DNA of 64,000 bases from Ascarosepion bandense (taxonomy: Eukaryota; Mollusca; Cephalopoda; Sepiida; Sepiidae). Positions 1 to 10,716 of this stretch are shown here, one piece after another. The stretch is from assembly GCA_037127315.1 (NCBI GenBank), contig JBBBDQ010001028.1:992001-1056000 (forward strand), given 5' to 3'. The notes under the pieces were generated by a model, which did not search any database, was not told where the DNA came from, and was given only the letters and a program-made list of their open reading frames with translations. A program made the translations under genes and the position numbers. The number at the start of each line of letters is the position of its first letter. Positions within the stretch are counted from its first letter, which is position 1.

Positions 1-94
1 AAAGTTTTCCAAAAGAAATGTGAAAGCACAAACAAAAAAATTTTTTTTTAAAGATTTTGTTTACTTCTGTTTGTAAGAAGAAAAAGAAGAAGAA

Positions 95-132
<38 letters not shown>

Positions 133-311
133 TGCGAGAAAAATGTTTGAAAATCTTAAAATTTTTCTTTCCTATTCTTCCTGATGTTAAAAAAAGGAAG
201 AAGAAAAAAAAAAAAAAGAAGAAGCATAATCCTCCGTGAAGCTGCGATGTTGCATTTCATTTAATGTGTACTTTCGAGTCGAACGTTACTGGTTGTTGCA
301 TTCCAGAGAAT
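1..311. other. Purine-rich low-complexity DNA
   Basis: This stretch is dominated by A/G on the plus strand, with a (GA)n tract at about 99-128 and AAG/AAAG runs around 80-100 and 190-225. The only open frame across it encodes Lys/Arg/Glu repeats and is a by-product of the repeats. No gene is recognised. Confidence 0.8.
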
Positions 312-428
312 GATAATCGGTTGAAAATAACTAAAAACTTTTTAGTTTTAGTTATTTTAACCGATATTATCAGTCTCTCTATTTGTAAACCAAAAAGTCT
401 TTTTACTTAAAGTTTTTAAGTAAAAAGA
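312..428. repeat. Two adjacent foldback hairpins
   Basis: The first inverted repeat pairs 312-339 with 344-371: about 26 of 28 bases pair, with small indels, and the loop is about 4 bases. The second pairs 398-410 with 416-428, 13 perfect base pairs around a 5-base loop. Both are AT-rich. They may be the remains of a foldback or MITE-like element, but no terminal target duplication was recognised. Confidence 0.7.
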
Positions 429-820
429 TTTTTGCGAATAATTCGAACTCAATTCTATTCGATAAACCGAACTATTCTTGAGTTGAGTCTTTCGGTTTTT
501 CAACTGAAATTTTTTTCTTCATTATCAAAAATCAAAATATTGGGAAATTATAGTCTGGATCCAAGTTCAGGTCTTATGCGTTTTACGAGGAATAAAGTTA
601 AGAAGATTAATATTTTTGAATTTTAACTCAAACTGGGTGCGTTGCAATTTGGACTATAAACACGTAACAGTGAACACTACAGTGTGGTGTTTAAATTAGT
701 AATGAAAAGCACTTTGAACTTGTAATATCTTATCTGAAATAGTACAAACACATTCACTCATAACAAATAAAAATAAAAATAAATCTGAAACAACAATCTT
801 TTCGTTATGTAAACTGATGA
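429..820. other. No gene recognised
   Basis: AT-rich sequence. A 64-codon open frame at 432-626 resembles no family I know and has no codon or splice context that supports it. I see nothing else. Confidence 0.6.
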
Positions 821-843
821 AATAATAATAATAATAATAATAA

Positions 844-874
<31 letters not shown>

Positions 875-905
875 AAGAAGGTGGTGGTGGTGGTGGTGGT
901 GGTGG
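821..905. repeat. Compound microsatellite (AAT)n(AAG)n(GTG)n
   Basis: Three trinucleotide tracts abut: AAT repeats at about 821-845, AAG repeats at 846-880 and GTG repeats at 881-905. A similar TAC/TAA/GAA compound tract lies at 1141-1221. Confidence 0.95.
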
Positions 906-1140
906 CGATGGGGAGTCTTGGTAGTGATCTTTTATTTTTTTTTTATTGAATCAAGACGAATATTTTAAAAAAAGTAAACTACGAACGAAAAAGTCCTCTA
1001 CTTGAACAAGAAGAAGAAATTAATTAAAAAATCTGATGTTTGGTCATTTGGCAACGTTTTCAAAAATGATTCGGACAGATAAATTTTCAGCACCCCCACA
1101 TTAACAATTAATTACTTTAAATGCTACTACTTTTTCCAAC

Positions 1141-1221
1141 TACTACTGCTACTACTACTACTACTACTACTACTAATAATAATAATAATAATAATAATAA
1201 GAAGAAGAAGAAGAAGAAGAA
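1141..1221. repeat. Compound microsatellite (TAC)n(TAA)n(GAA)n
   Basis: TAC repeats pass into TAA repeats and then GAA repeats. The TAA-to-GAA order echoes the tract at 821-905. Confidence 0.95.
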
Positions 1222-1278
1222 AGGACAATAATGGGAAGTCCTAGAAATGTGGGAGGATGGTCGTAGCGATAAGTTAAA

Positions 1279-1326
1279 GTACAATTATTATTATTATCAT
1301 TATTATTATTATTATTATTATTATTA
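1279..1326. repeat. (ATT)n microsatellite
   Basis: ATT/TTA repeats with one interruption. A further shorter (ATT)n tract sits near 1455-1481. Between the tracts I see only AT-rich DNA without a gene. Confidence 0.9.
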
Positions 1327-1619
1327 ATTTATAATAATAATAATCTCAAAAGAGTTATTTTAAAAATTAATTAATATATTAGATGAGTAATAATATTTTT
1401 TAATTGAACAAAAAAACTGATCACATATGTTAAACGTTAATAACTACTACTTCTATTATTATTATTATTATTATTATTAATCATAATGCGATGATGAAGG
1501 CGAAAAAGAGACAATTTAACTAACAAACCGCAACAACAATAATAAAGTTTTTAACAATATGCAGAAGAATTGAGACGATACAACCAAAGCAAGCTAAAAA
1601 ACAAAATAGTTAATAAAAC

Positions 1620-1657
1620 AGTGGCTTGCTGTCACTTATTCGCCAGTGAAAGCCACT
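1620..1657. repeat. Small two-part hairpin
   Basis: The outer arms AGTGGCTT (1620-1627) and AAGCCACT (1650-1657) pair perfectly. Inside them TCACT pairs with AGTGA around a short loop. The structure stands out from AT-rich surroundings and lies about 100 bp from the candidate minus-strand exon at 1758-1815. Whether it is a structured RNA or chance cannot be told here. Confidence 0.45.
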
Positions 1658-1757
1658 ATGACTTGGGTGAAAACGTAAGGAGTAAATTCTTCGTTAAATG
1701 CAAATTCAGCACTTTTCTCTCACCCTCACTGTTTTAAACCGATTAAATTTTACTCAC

Positions 1758-1815
1758 CCGTAGTAGGAAACATTTCGCCCAGTCGTCGGATGACCCTCAA
1801 CAATACTCTGATCAG
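1758..1815 (-). other. Candidate host exon (58 bp), unproven
   Basis: On the minus strand a long pyrimidine tract (about 1816-1850 in plus coordinates) ends in TTTCTGCACAG at 1816. It is followed by 58 bases and then a consensus donor, ACGG|GTGAGT, with the intron starting at 1757. The segment is more GC-rich than its flanks and is open in two of three frames (LIRVLLRVIRRLGEMFPTTG or DQSIVEGHPTTGRNVSYYG), so the reading frame is ambiguous. I do not recognise the peptide. It could pair with a minus-strand exon reading at 2343-2389, which has a GTAAGT donor. This may be an exon of a host gene with large introns, or chance splice-like sequence. Confidence 0.3.
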
Positions 1816-2206
1816 CTGTGCAGAAAGAAAAACTCAAAAAGAGAAAAGTAAAACAAAGTGAAAAGACAACTTTTCTCATAGCGCTTTTTTTTCTTTTCTT
1901 TTTTCGTGTCTATTTCCTTTCTCAGCCTTTTTCTCTAACAATGTTTATACATATAACTATGTATAAATATATATACATATACGTATATATGTACTTAAAT
2001 CGGCGATCAGCCGATTCGAGCAAAATGACTTTCTCACTTTCTCACATCCACTTGCCTACTAAGTTGGTATTGCACTAATCTCTGCCGGTGAAGTTAAAGA
2101 AGGAGCATCGACTAGGCACTACACAAAGACCTAGTCTCTTAACCGGAGATCTCACTCTTTCTCTCAAAGTATCACAACATTTCCCTCCCAGGCTCTTACT
2201 TTTTCA

Positions 2207-2210
<4 letters not shown>

Positions 2211-2242
<32 letters not shown>

Positions 2243-2265
2243 TTTTTTTTTTTTTTTTTTTTTTT
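2211..2265. repeat. (CT)n followed by a T homopolymer
   Basis: CT dinucleotides run from 2211 to 2240, then about 24 T residues at 2242-2265. The open frame across this tract is low complexity and is not a gene. Confidence 0.95.
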
Positions 2266-2330
2266 GTGCGCTCTTTCGTTCTGAAGTCACTTCCAAAAAC
2301 TAACTTTTTTTCTCTCTTTAATTTTTTTAG

Positions 2331-2392
2331 CGTCAAACTTACAGTGCAGCCACCTGCAGGTCTGTTGATAAAACTTAGTTGCGGGGCTGCTG
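2331..2392 (+). other. Candidate host exon (62 bp), unproven
   Basis: A strong pyrimidine tract ending in TTTTTTTAG (2330) precedes 62 bases that end CTG|GTGAGTAA, a consensus donor with the intron starting at 2393. One frame is open throughout (VKLTVQPPAGLLIKLSCGAA), entered after one base and left with one base over. The opposite strand also shows splice-like signals: an acceptor CACCAG ending at 2390, 47 bases, then CACT|GTAAGT at 2342. Two incompatible exon readings therefore exist. The plus-strand signals look stronger by eye, while the minus-strand reading agrees in orientation with the candidate exon at 1758-1815. The peptide is not recognised. Confidence 0.3.
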
Positions 2393-2542
2393 GTGAGTAA
2401 ACTCAATTGAAGATATGTTGGTAGGGTATATTTTGGGATCTCTTCCTTTCTTTTAAACGTTCAGACGGCAACGATATTTTTTTCAGAGTGGTTGAGCTAA
2501 GAAGAGCATGTGTACATCCGGAACAAAATATTTATTTATTTT

Positions 2543-2543
2543 C

Positions 2544-2594
<51 letters not shown>
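2543..2594. repeat. (CTTT)n microsatellite
   Basis: About 13 CTTT units. Both strands give long open frames here (Leu/Phe/Ser-rich on plus, Lys/Glu/Arg-rich on minus) purely because a 4-base repeat without stop codons is open in all frames. Confidence 0.95.
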
Positions 2595-3017
2595 GCTAAC
2601 CGAAAGACTAACTAACCAACTAATCCTAGCCTTAAGCAAGGCTCTTCTCCGTGTCTCCAATGTTCTGACTTTATTTAATTTCAGTATTGTCTCTTTTTTC
2701 TTTCTCTTAAAAAATGACTCAATATCTTTGTCATGTTTTTGTTTAAGTGTGCGTGCGCTCGTCCGCGTGTACGTGTGCGTACGATTGTCCCGTATTTTCT
2801 GAAGAAAGATTATAGATAAAATTAAGTTGATGAATGATTGTCTCATTTGTCCTCTTCGAGAAGTACAGGAACGCTCATGTCTGTTAGATTTTTGTTGATT
2901 ATTCAAGTTAATGTTTTCACAATAAAATTGGTATTACTAATAGTATTATTAACCAACTGATCTTGGTAATATTTTCACACCAGGGTGATAAACCGTGTCA
3001 ATTCCAGCTTATAATTT
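2595..3017. other. No gene recognised
   Basis: AT-rich unique sequence with a GT-rich patch near 2747-2785. No exon with paired splice signals or transposon motif was recognised. Confidence 0.55.
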
Positions 3018-3276
3018 TTTTTTCGAATTCCAGCTGAATCCATTGTATTCACTTACGCGCAAATACCCTTGGGAAAGGTATTAATCCGTCTCTTCCTTCC
3101 AGTTATGGGTTAAATAACAGGACAGATTGGGTTCTATAGCCTTGGTCGGCAACCAGTCTACCGCAGAAAGCAATGGCAACCTACTGTGGGATAATCTTCT
3201 GCCCAGTCAGTCATGTCTCTTTCGAGACATGATCGCCCAAGCGTGTATCACGTATGGCACCTAAACTGACTGAGTG
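3018..3276 (+). mobile_element. tRNA-derived SINE, 5'-truncated
   Basis: Begins in the B-box region (TTCGAATTCCAGCTGAATC). It runs through the body shared with the copies at 13.0, 17.7, 55.1 and 57.8 kb (ACCCTTGGGAAAGGTATTAA, then CAACCAGTCTACCGCAGAAA) to the tail GTGTATCACGTATGGCACC. The tRNA head with its A box is missing. The family is recognised by these internal copies; its match to octopus SINEs is from memory. Confidence 0.85.
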
Positions 3277-3732
3277 GCCTATGATTGTTAAAATTTAAAC
3301 ATTAAAAAATAGTTACTGTCTAAGTTACTGTTCGTGTTATTTTTTAAAAATTTAAAATAAATACAGAGAATTATTATTAGGCAATATTTTTTCTTGTTTT
3401 TTTTTTGTTTTTTTTTTAAAGTAGTACAGGACACAATGAAGAGGTTTTAAGAGTATATTCGGGCAAAACAATATTTAATCACATTCTGCATAGCTGACAG
3501 TTGCTCCCTCTTGCCCACCCCAAAGATTTTTAAAGTCAGCAAATTAATGAACTAACGGCCTCTACAGATAATCTAGAAAAATACATGTTGTTTATCAGTA
3601 AAAGAGATGCACATAAGAATGGAAAATGACATTGAAACAAAGAAGTTGTAGTTGTCTCGATAAAAATAAAACATGAAAATAAAAAATATATATTAAAATA
3701 AATAGAATTCAAATTAAAATAAGGTATTTGCA

Positions 3733-3771
<39 letters not shown>
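3733..3771. repeat. (CTTT)n microsatellite
   Basis: Nine to ten CTTT units. The flanking DNA (3277-3732 and 3772-4342) is AT-rich with no recognisable gene. Confidence 0.95.
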
Positions 3772-3772
<1 letters not shown>

Positions 3773-4342
3773 TATATAGTTTTTTCAACTAACGATAAGG
3801 CAACGCACAAATAAAAAGAAGAAAAACTGAACCCGGCCGAAAAACGCCGGAAGTTTGCAGAATCAGAGCCTACTTATGACTGAAAGAAATACCAAAAATC
3901 AGAGAGGTTCCACGCATAAAGTCCGTTATATAAAAAAAAAAAATTAAAAAGAAAAGCACACCAAAAAATAAAATAATTTTGACTAATCTAAAAAATTGAT
4001 ACAAAGAGACTTTTGGTGTTAGTCAAAACCAATGTTCGTGCTAGAGTTTCGGAGACTGGTGAAATAAATATAAGCTGAAGGAAAATAGACAACGAGAGTG
4101 ACAAACAAAGACATGACCGCGAAGAAACCAGATTTGAGTGAAGAAGTAGTTAAGCGGTCATCAGCTAATGATATTTATGTTCTGCTTAAACACATTAGAT
4201 TGACACTGGCCTATTTCTAATATTACTACTACCCCTATCATGATCTGATTTCAAAACTTTCTTCAAGCATACAAACAATATCTGCCTTATGAACGAATGT
4301 TTTCTTAACAACGAATATTAAAGAACTCACGTATCACTCTAA

Positions 4343-4363
4343 ATAAATAAATAAATAAATAAA
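4343..4363. repeat. (AAAT)n microsatellite
   Basis: Five AAAT units in an AT-rich stretch. A similar (AAAT)n tract lies at 22302-22328 next to the RTE-type LINE. Confidence 0.9.
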
Positions 4364-4617
4364 CATATATTATTTATTTTATACTATTGAGTCAGTTTGT
4401 TTTATTCTAAAGTTTCTAGTAAAAACAAACAAACAACAACAACAAAAAAAAAAACCACTATATCCACAAAGCAATAAAAAGTTTTTGGACAATTTTTGTA
4501 TAATTTATGACTTATTATCCCCTCCAGTCTGATCGCGATTCATTTTCTATTCTAAAATGACTAAACGTATTAGTAAATATTTAAACGAATCACTTATTAC
4601 AATTCAATCAAGTAACT

Positions 4618-5140
4618 TAACCTTCATAAAGATGGACGCCTCTACAAAACACATAAAGCATCACATTTTTGGTACATTTAAAAAAGTTAATAATTCGGTT
4701 GAAGCAATCCGAAATATTCATGCTCATTATGGCATAACTTTAACTAAAATAGATTACTGAAGATAATTTAAACACTTAAACAATGGTGACTTCATTTCAG
4801 CTACAAATATTTGGTCCTGTAAAGTGTAACGATGAACGCCTTATGTCTGAATTCGACTGAATTAGTGTTGTTACGGTTGAAGAATTAGCTCCAAAACTGA
4901 ATTCAACATTTGGCCATTGAAATCTGTAACAACTTGAAAATGTGTGAAAACTTGTAAATTGATTTGATAGAAGCCAGTCTCAAATCAAGAGTAGGCATCT
5001 GCAATTCTATGTACTCTCGTGGACACATCTCTATGTTTTGAAATATTTTAGTGACTGATGGATAGTTTACAAGAACACAAGGGACGCAAACAATGTTAAA
5101 TAAGGGCAAACCAACCCAAAAAATGAATCTCCTTCCAATT
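4618..5140 (+). pseudogene. Mariner transposase relic (N-terminal region)
   Basis: The open part at 4650-4757 reads KHIKHHIFGTFKKVNNSVEA, then IRNIHAHYG. This has the spacing of the first helix-turn-helix of SETMAR-type mariner transposases (I-L-F-x-F-x-K-G ... A ... I..VYG). After a stop, another frame at about 4795-4935 reads NDERLMSEFD, a stop, then VTVEELAPKLNSTFGH. That fits the second half of the DNA-binding region (T..ELA..L..S..T). Weaker traces of the next segment continue to about 5140. Several stops and frame changes break it, and no catalytic aspartate block or terminal inverted repeat was recognised. The assignment rests on motif order, not on a search. Confidence 0.5.
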
Positions 5141-5839
5141 AATTCTTTTATAAATATTTAGTAGGGTTGTGTAAATGTGTTTCACTTTGAGTGTTACGAT
5201 TACAACAAATAATTATCCTCAATAGTTCAATCTTTTTAACACTGGTTTGACAAAAATAAATAAATAAATCTCCGTTTCATTAATCTTAAAGTTGTGTTTT
5301 TCCATGAAGTTAATTCACAACTGTAAAACAGGGGCGGGAGGAAATTGATGACCTCGGTGGGGAAAAAATTCCGCACCTTCTTTATTTTATAGATCTTACT
5401 CTATTTGATTACCGCCTATACTGGAATTTTTAAAAATATTCTGATAAACTAGTTCTTAAAATAGGTGGTAATTACAAACTAGAACAGTTTGCCAAAATCG
5501 TATGAGATTTGTGAATCATTGAAATGAATTCATCGGTAATGATGGCTATTACGGTAATGAAAATTTGGCAATGTATTATTTATTACATGACTTTTAATAA
5601 TATTTTCTTAACCTAAATTAGGACATTACTTACATAGACAAATTATTATTTTCGAAAAGGGTGAATAAACTCAAAAATAACAAACGTGGAATGTACAGAA
5701 TGTGAAAAAAAATTATGCACGCACTGCAATACAAATATGTTTATTTTTTTTCTTATTTTAGCGGTTATTAATGATTATTCTTTTGGGGAATTGGGAATTT
5801 AGACTTATTGTATCATCATACTGTATGAAACAAAAATAA
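5141..5839. other. No gene recognised
   Basis: AT-rich DNA that ends with the target site of the LTR retrotransposon. The five bases CCTTC at 5840-5844 are the left copy of its target duplication. Confidence 0.6.
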
Positions 5840-5844
5840 CCTTC

Positions 5845-6100
5845 TGTTATGTCGCCAAGTATAAATGAATAACTCAACAACAGAATCAGAATATAAGTTG
5901 TGTTCCGCGGAAAGACGGTTAGTATGTACAGAAGTGATTAGTAATATTTACAATAGAAAGATACAAGAGTCCAATCCGTCGTAAGACGTGTGTATACGCG
6001 ATTTCTTCCGGTACGCCACCGGAAGTGTGACTAACTCTTCACTGACTCGCACTGACTCTTCAGTAACTCATTAGAGACTCTCAAGTGACTCTCTACGACT
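5845..6100 (-). repeat. 3' LTR remnant (256 bp) of the gypsy element
   Basis: Matches 10717-10972 over 256 bp with one difference. It holds an 8-bp perfect stem (CTTCCGGT/ACCGGAAG, about 6007-6027) and short GACTC repeats at its inner end. It lacks the whole hairpin array and the LTR start found in the 5' LTR. The sequence passes at 6101 directly into the end of pol, with no polypurine tract between. I infer a deletion whose outer edge lies in the 17-base motif AGTGACTCTCTACGACT that also ends every array unit. Confidence 0.92.
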
Positions 6101-6112
6101 AAGACTTTTGCT

Positions 6113-8790
6113 TCAATCGTATTTTTTCTTTTTCGGGTTTACCGACAACTGGTGTGTTAATTTTATTTTGCGGGTGGATTTTCTGGTACTACCTTCTTGT
6201 ACCTGAGGCATTTGTAACTCTAAAGTATCAAAAAGATCCTCCACATTTTCATCCATCTCTTCAGGCGCAACAGTTGTCTCTTCCGAAAATATTTTTCTTA
6301 ATTGATTAACATGCCTTCTATGTTCAAATTTCGGTCCTTGCACCACATAGAGCATGTTCCCTATACGTCTTTTAATTTTGCCTTTCATCCAGGACGTACT
6401 GTTGTTTTTATAGTTCTTGAAAAACACTTTTTCATTCACCACAAATTTTCTTTTGGGTGTGCTTACATTAGGTGTATCAGCTTTCTTTGATGGAATTAGC
6501 TTATAAAAAACCGAACGTACTTTTCTTGCGAACATTAATTCAGCTGGCGACAGCGCTGACGGTGCTGCTTTGTTCGGCGTAATTCTGTATACCTGTAGGA
6601 ATAACTGTAAAGCCGTTTTCGTGGGCGTCCCCGTAGCCTTCCTTAATGCTCTCTTTAGGGTATCCACGAATCTTTCAGCTAGACCATTGCTACGTGGGTG
6701 ATAGGGTGGAGTGGTTATATGTTCCACTTGAAATGTATCGCAGAATTCCTTAAACTCTTTTGATGTAAATTGTGACCCGTTGTCACTGACAATTGTGTCT
6801 ACTACTCCAAATCTTGCGAAAAGCTCATGTAGTCTGTTTGTAGTATTTTTTGCTGTGGGTTGTTTCATTTGAAAAACTTCCAGCCACTTGCTGTAGCTAT
6901 CTACGACAATTAAGTAATACGTTTTACCCATTGGACCGGCAAAGTCTATGTGCAGTCTCGACCACGGTCTATCCGTTTTCGGCCAAGGCTTTTGTAGTAG
7001 TTGTGGCGATTTCGCCGCCAGCGCACAACCCTCACATTTTCCAACCATGGCCGCAATGTCCGCGTCCATGCCTGGCCAGAACACGTACGGCCGCATTAAA
7101 CTTTTCATTCGATTCACACCGGGATGACCCGTATGAAAATCTTTCAGTATTTTCCTCTGTAACACTTTAGGAATTACAACTCTTTCGCTGTAGAGTAATA
7201 CGTTGTCGCACGTAGAAAAAGTTTCTGCCATTCGTTGGTCTTTTTCCAGTAATTTATTTTTTACATCTTTGATGTAATCGTCTTTTGACGCTTCCTTTTT
7301 TATATCTGCTAATGACACCGGTAAATCTCTGACAGTTCCAGTGAGAGTATTCTTCACTTCCACTTCAGATTTTAATGCTGCTATAACGGTGTCATCTAAA
7401 AGTTCGTTTGACTTCGGAATGAGTCTCGACAATCCATCCGCGTGTCCAATTTTTGTTGATGCTAAGTGTTGTAAGTCAAAATTGTAATTTAGACGCAAAG
7501 CACCCCATCTCAGTAGTCTATTTGCAGTATATGTGGGGAGTCTCTTTTTGGATCCGTAAATGGTCAACAACGGTTTATGATCCGTCTGTAATGTGAATTT
7601 CCTTCCATGAATATATCTGTGAAACTTTGTTACTGCAAGCACTATTGCCAGTGCCTCCTTTTCGATTTGTGAGTAGTTTTGTTCAGCCTGGAGTAGTGTT
7701 CTGCTTGCATGTGCAATCGGCTTTATTTGTCCATCCTTCCACTTGTGTAATATACATGCACCAATCCCATATGTGCTAGCATCGCAAGCGATTACGATGT
7801 CTAATTTGGGATCGTAGTGAGCTAAAAATAAATCTGATGTAAGTCTATCTTTTATCTCCTTAAATGCTTTCTTGCAATCCTCAGACCAGCATCATACTTT
7901 ATCTTTTTTTTGTAGCTCATTTAAAGGCGCACGCAACTTGTGCAGATTTGGAATGAACTCCTGATAGTAACTCACCAAACCTAGAAAACTTTGCAATGTC
8001 TTTACGTTTTTGGGATCTGGGATATTTCGAATCGCATGGGAGCGATTTGGGTCTGACTTTTTCCCATCTTTATTGATAATATGACCCAGGTATTTAATTT
8101 CTTCCAGCAACAAATCACATTTGCTTTCCTTTATCTTCAAGCCATAATTCCGTATTCTTTTGAAAACTTCCCGTAGGTGACCCTTAAGTTCTTTGACAGT
8201 TTCGCTTTTTATTAGGATGTCATCAAGATATGCGATCACGAAATCTAATCCTGCCAGCATAGTGTCCATTGTCTGCTGGAACACCGCCGGTGCTGTTTTT
8301 ATTCCGAACGCCAATCGTTCGTATTTGTAAAGCCCCTTGTGAGTATTTATGCACAATAGCTTTGAACTTTCATTCTCCACTGGAATTTGGAGATATGCGT
8401 CGCTAAGGTCTATTTTTGAAAAAACCTTCCCGCCATTCAGCTTAGAAAATACCTCTTCCGGGCTTGGTAGAGGGTAGTGATAATCCTCAATGGCGTTGTT
8501 TAGTTCGGTCGAAAAATCAGCGCATATTCTAATCTCTCCCGTCTTCTTTTTTACGTAAACAGCAGGTGCGGCCCAATCGCTATAGTCGACTTTTGTTAGT
8601 ACGCCTATTTTTTCTAGTCTTTCAAGCTAAGCGTCAATTTTATCAATAGCCGCATAAGGCGCGTTTCTCTTCTTTTTGAACACCGGAGTCATGTTTTCTT
8701 TTAATTTGATTATCGCCAACGTTTTGGTACATCTGCCCAAACCTTCAGAGAATACTTCCGGGAAATCTTTTTTTTATCTCCTCCTTTAGT
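6113..8790 (-). pseudogene. pol: Pol of the gypsy element: RT, RNase H, integrase
   Basis: Reads from about 8790 down to the stop at 6113. The RT part shows IDLSDAYLQIP, FGIKTAPAVFQ and the catalytic box YLDD (in AYLDDILI). RNase H shows IACDAS, then IEKEALA and TDHKPLL. The integrase has an intact HHCC finger (H..GHPGVNRM...C..C) and all three acidic residues: HIDFAGP, VSDNGSQF and GLAERF. It ends with a GPY/F-like module (W..GKIKRRIGNMLYVV) and a basic tail. Lesions: a one-base length change in an A run (T8 on plus, 8768-8775) between protease and RT, an in-frame TAG at 8627-8629, and an in-frame TGA at 7892-7894 at the position of a tryptophan codon. The stretches on both sides of each stop are in the same frame. 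This is a nearly intact, recently inserted pol. Confidence 0.93.
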
Positions 8791-10221
8791 ATTGTTGTCA
8801 CGTCAGACGAGTCTTCTCTTATATTTTTACAATAAGAATTTATGGGAAGATCCCACAAATTAAATTCACTCATCCAGTCAGTGCCAAACAGATTATTCGT
8901 TCCTTTCATAACGAACGTTTTCAGTCTTTTTGTTTGGTTGTGAAAATTTACGTTGAGAATTAGCTCACCTTCAAATTTGATCCTCTTTCCAGTCACCGTT
9001 TTAGCCACTTTACTAGTCTTCATCAACCTTGGTTTATTTAACTTGTACCAGGTTTTCATATTTATGATACTTATATCCGATCCACTATCGAGTTGCATTC
9101 TCACCGGTTTTTTAAATATTTTCACTTCTAAATGTTTTCTAACGCCGTGGTTTTGCTCATATGATGTGGTTAATTTTACCTGCGATTTACGTCTAAATCT
9201 ACACTTAGACATTTTGTGACCTAGCTTATTACAGTGTCTGCATTTTAAAAATTTGAACGGACAGTCACTGCGCCAGTGCCATTCTCCACAAGCATAGCAA
9301 GCTTTTTTTTGGGTGGGTGGGGGGTCTTTTTTCAAAAAAAATTTTTTTTCCCCCAAGGGCGAATGATTTCTTTGTCTTGGCGACGGAGACCGAAAGTGTG
9401 ACTTGCGATTTATCTTTTTTACATTGGCTACAGCGGATTCCTGTATTTTTTTTTTGCGTCTTCTTTAATACTTATACATTTCTGGCAATAATCCGCCAGA
9501 TTTTGCAGAGATATGTTTTGTATCGTTCTCCAACTTTGTCAAAATTTTTCTCCTCATCTCGCTGTCTTTCCCTGACACCAGACCTTGCACGAAAATTAAA
9601 CATTTAAAATTGTTTGCAGTTAGTTCTGCAAGTCTGAAATCGTCGCAGTTTTTGTTAACTACCGAGGCGAACGTGGTGTAATCTTCAGCCTCGTTCTTTT
9701 GCAGATTTAGGCATCTCCACCTTTTATGGAACAAAGATAACCTAGGGTTAAATAATTCATTTAATAGTTTTACAGCCTCATTGAATTCTAGATCCCTTGT
9801 TTTTTTTCGGAAGGATGAAGTCCGTGAATTTGTTATGTTCATGCGTGCCTAATTTCCTGAGGAGTAACATGTTTTTTTTCTCCGAAGACCATGACTTATA
9901 GTCGATTTCAAAAAAGTCCTGGTATCTATGGTAATACCTTTCAAAAGTTTTGTCTTCGTCTGGATTATAATTGAAAGTTTCAATAGTCGACCAGATGGTG
10001 TTCTGGGAGAACGTACTCTCACCTGAATTTTTATTCTTCTCTAGAATTAACCCTACGAGTTCATCTTGCCATTTTTGTTGTTTTTTGTCACTTTCTAGAC
10101 GTAACTGCATCATCTTCTCCTGTAATTCTAATTGCTGTTTTTGGAATTTTTCCTCCATTCTTTCTTGCTGTTGCATTTGACATTTCAACAGTTCTAACAT
10201 GGACGCTTGAAATTGTTCCAT
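8745..10221 (-). pseudogene. gag: Gag-protease of the gypsy element
   Basis: I chose the start at the ATG of 10221 (MEQFQASML), because the residues upstream look like leader. The N-terminal part has a long Gln/Glu/Lys coiled coil (about residues 10-60), followed by a capsid-like region (TFERYYHRYQDFF, then FNEAVKLLNELFNP). A one-base length change in a homopolymer (T8 on plus, 9800-9807) shifts frame, and a TAA at 9465-9467 interrupts the second frame, which then continues. Two zinc knuckles follow: CYACGEWHWRSDC (C-x2-C-x3-H-x4-C) and CRHCNKLGHKMSKC (C-x2-C-x4-H-x4-C). Next come an aspartic protease active site (MQLDSGSDISI) and a flap/end motif (LFGTDW). The protease frame ends at 8745 just after the indel that separates it from pol. 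Confidence 0.88.
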
Positions 10222-10716
10222 TATTACAATTTCTTTATACCGAGGGGAAAAGACCGAAATTTCAACCTCCTCAACAGAAAAAAATTTCACCACATACAAA
10301 AATAGAAAGATATAACTTACGCTTTCTTTGCCGTGTAATAATTCTCGTCAACGCAGTTAATGGTGTAGTACGTATATTTTCAGAAGTACTTTCGCGTATG
10401 ACCTGCGAAACTTTTTCTACGTCCAATTGAAATCTTTGTGTAAATTTGAAATTCTTCGTCCGCTATTGTATTGTGGGACGCGTTTTGGTTTCTTCTTCTT
10501 TGAGATCTCTTCGTCACCATCGTTATGTTTGGGACGAATTTTGTTTCCACTTCTGCGTAAATTCGAAGCAATTCGAAGTAAACTTTGTTGCCACTATTAT
10601 GTCGTGTGACGAATTTTGGTTTTCACCTCCGCGTAAATTCGAAGTAATTTAACGTACCTTCGTCGCCACTGTTAATGTCGTGGGACGATTTTTTCTTCCA
10701 ACATCTTCGTCGCCAC
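10222..10716 (-). promoter_or_regulatory. Gypsy leader with primer-binding site
   Basis: One base after the LTR end the minus strand reads TGGCGACGAAGATG (10715-10702). From memory this differs at one base from the complement of the 3' end of tRNA-Ser(GCU) (TGGCGACGAGGATG), so a serine tRNA primer is likely. The remaining ~480 bp up to the gag ATG hold degenerate copies of the LTR-end/PBS junction (see the repeat at 10344-10726) and no convincing gene. Confidence 0.75.

Noticed and set aside
2488..2906. Long open frames on both strands over the CTTT repeat
   Set aside because: The repeat has no stop codons in any frame; the encoded text is repetitive and no domain is present.
6850..7170. Plus-strand open frames across pol (for example 6302-6490, 6850-7170)
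   Set aside because: Antisense shadows of the minus-strand integrase.
8745..8790. Programmed frameshift between protease and RT
   Set aside because: The A-rich site looks slippery, but a shift after the protease would be unusual for this family and the other lesions show the copy is broken. A homopolymer indel is simpler.
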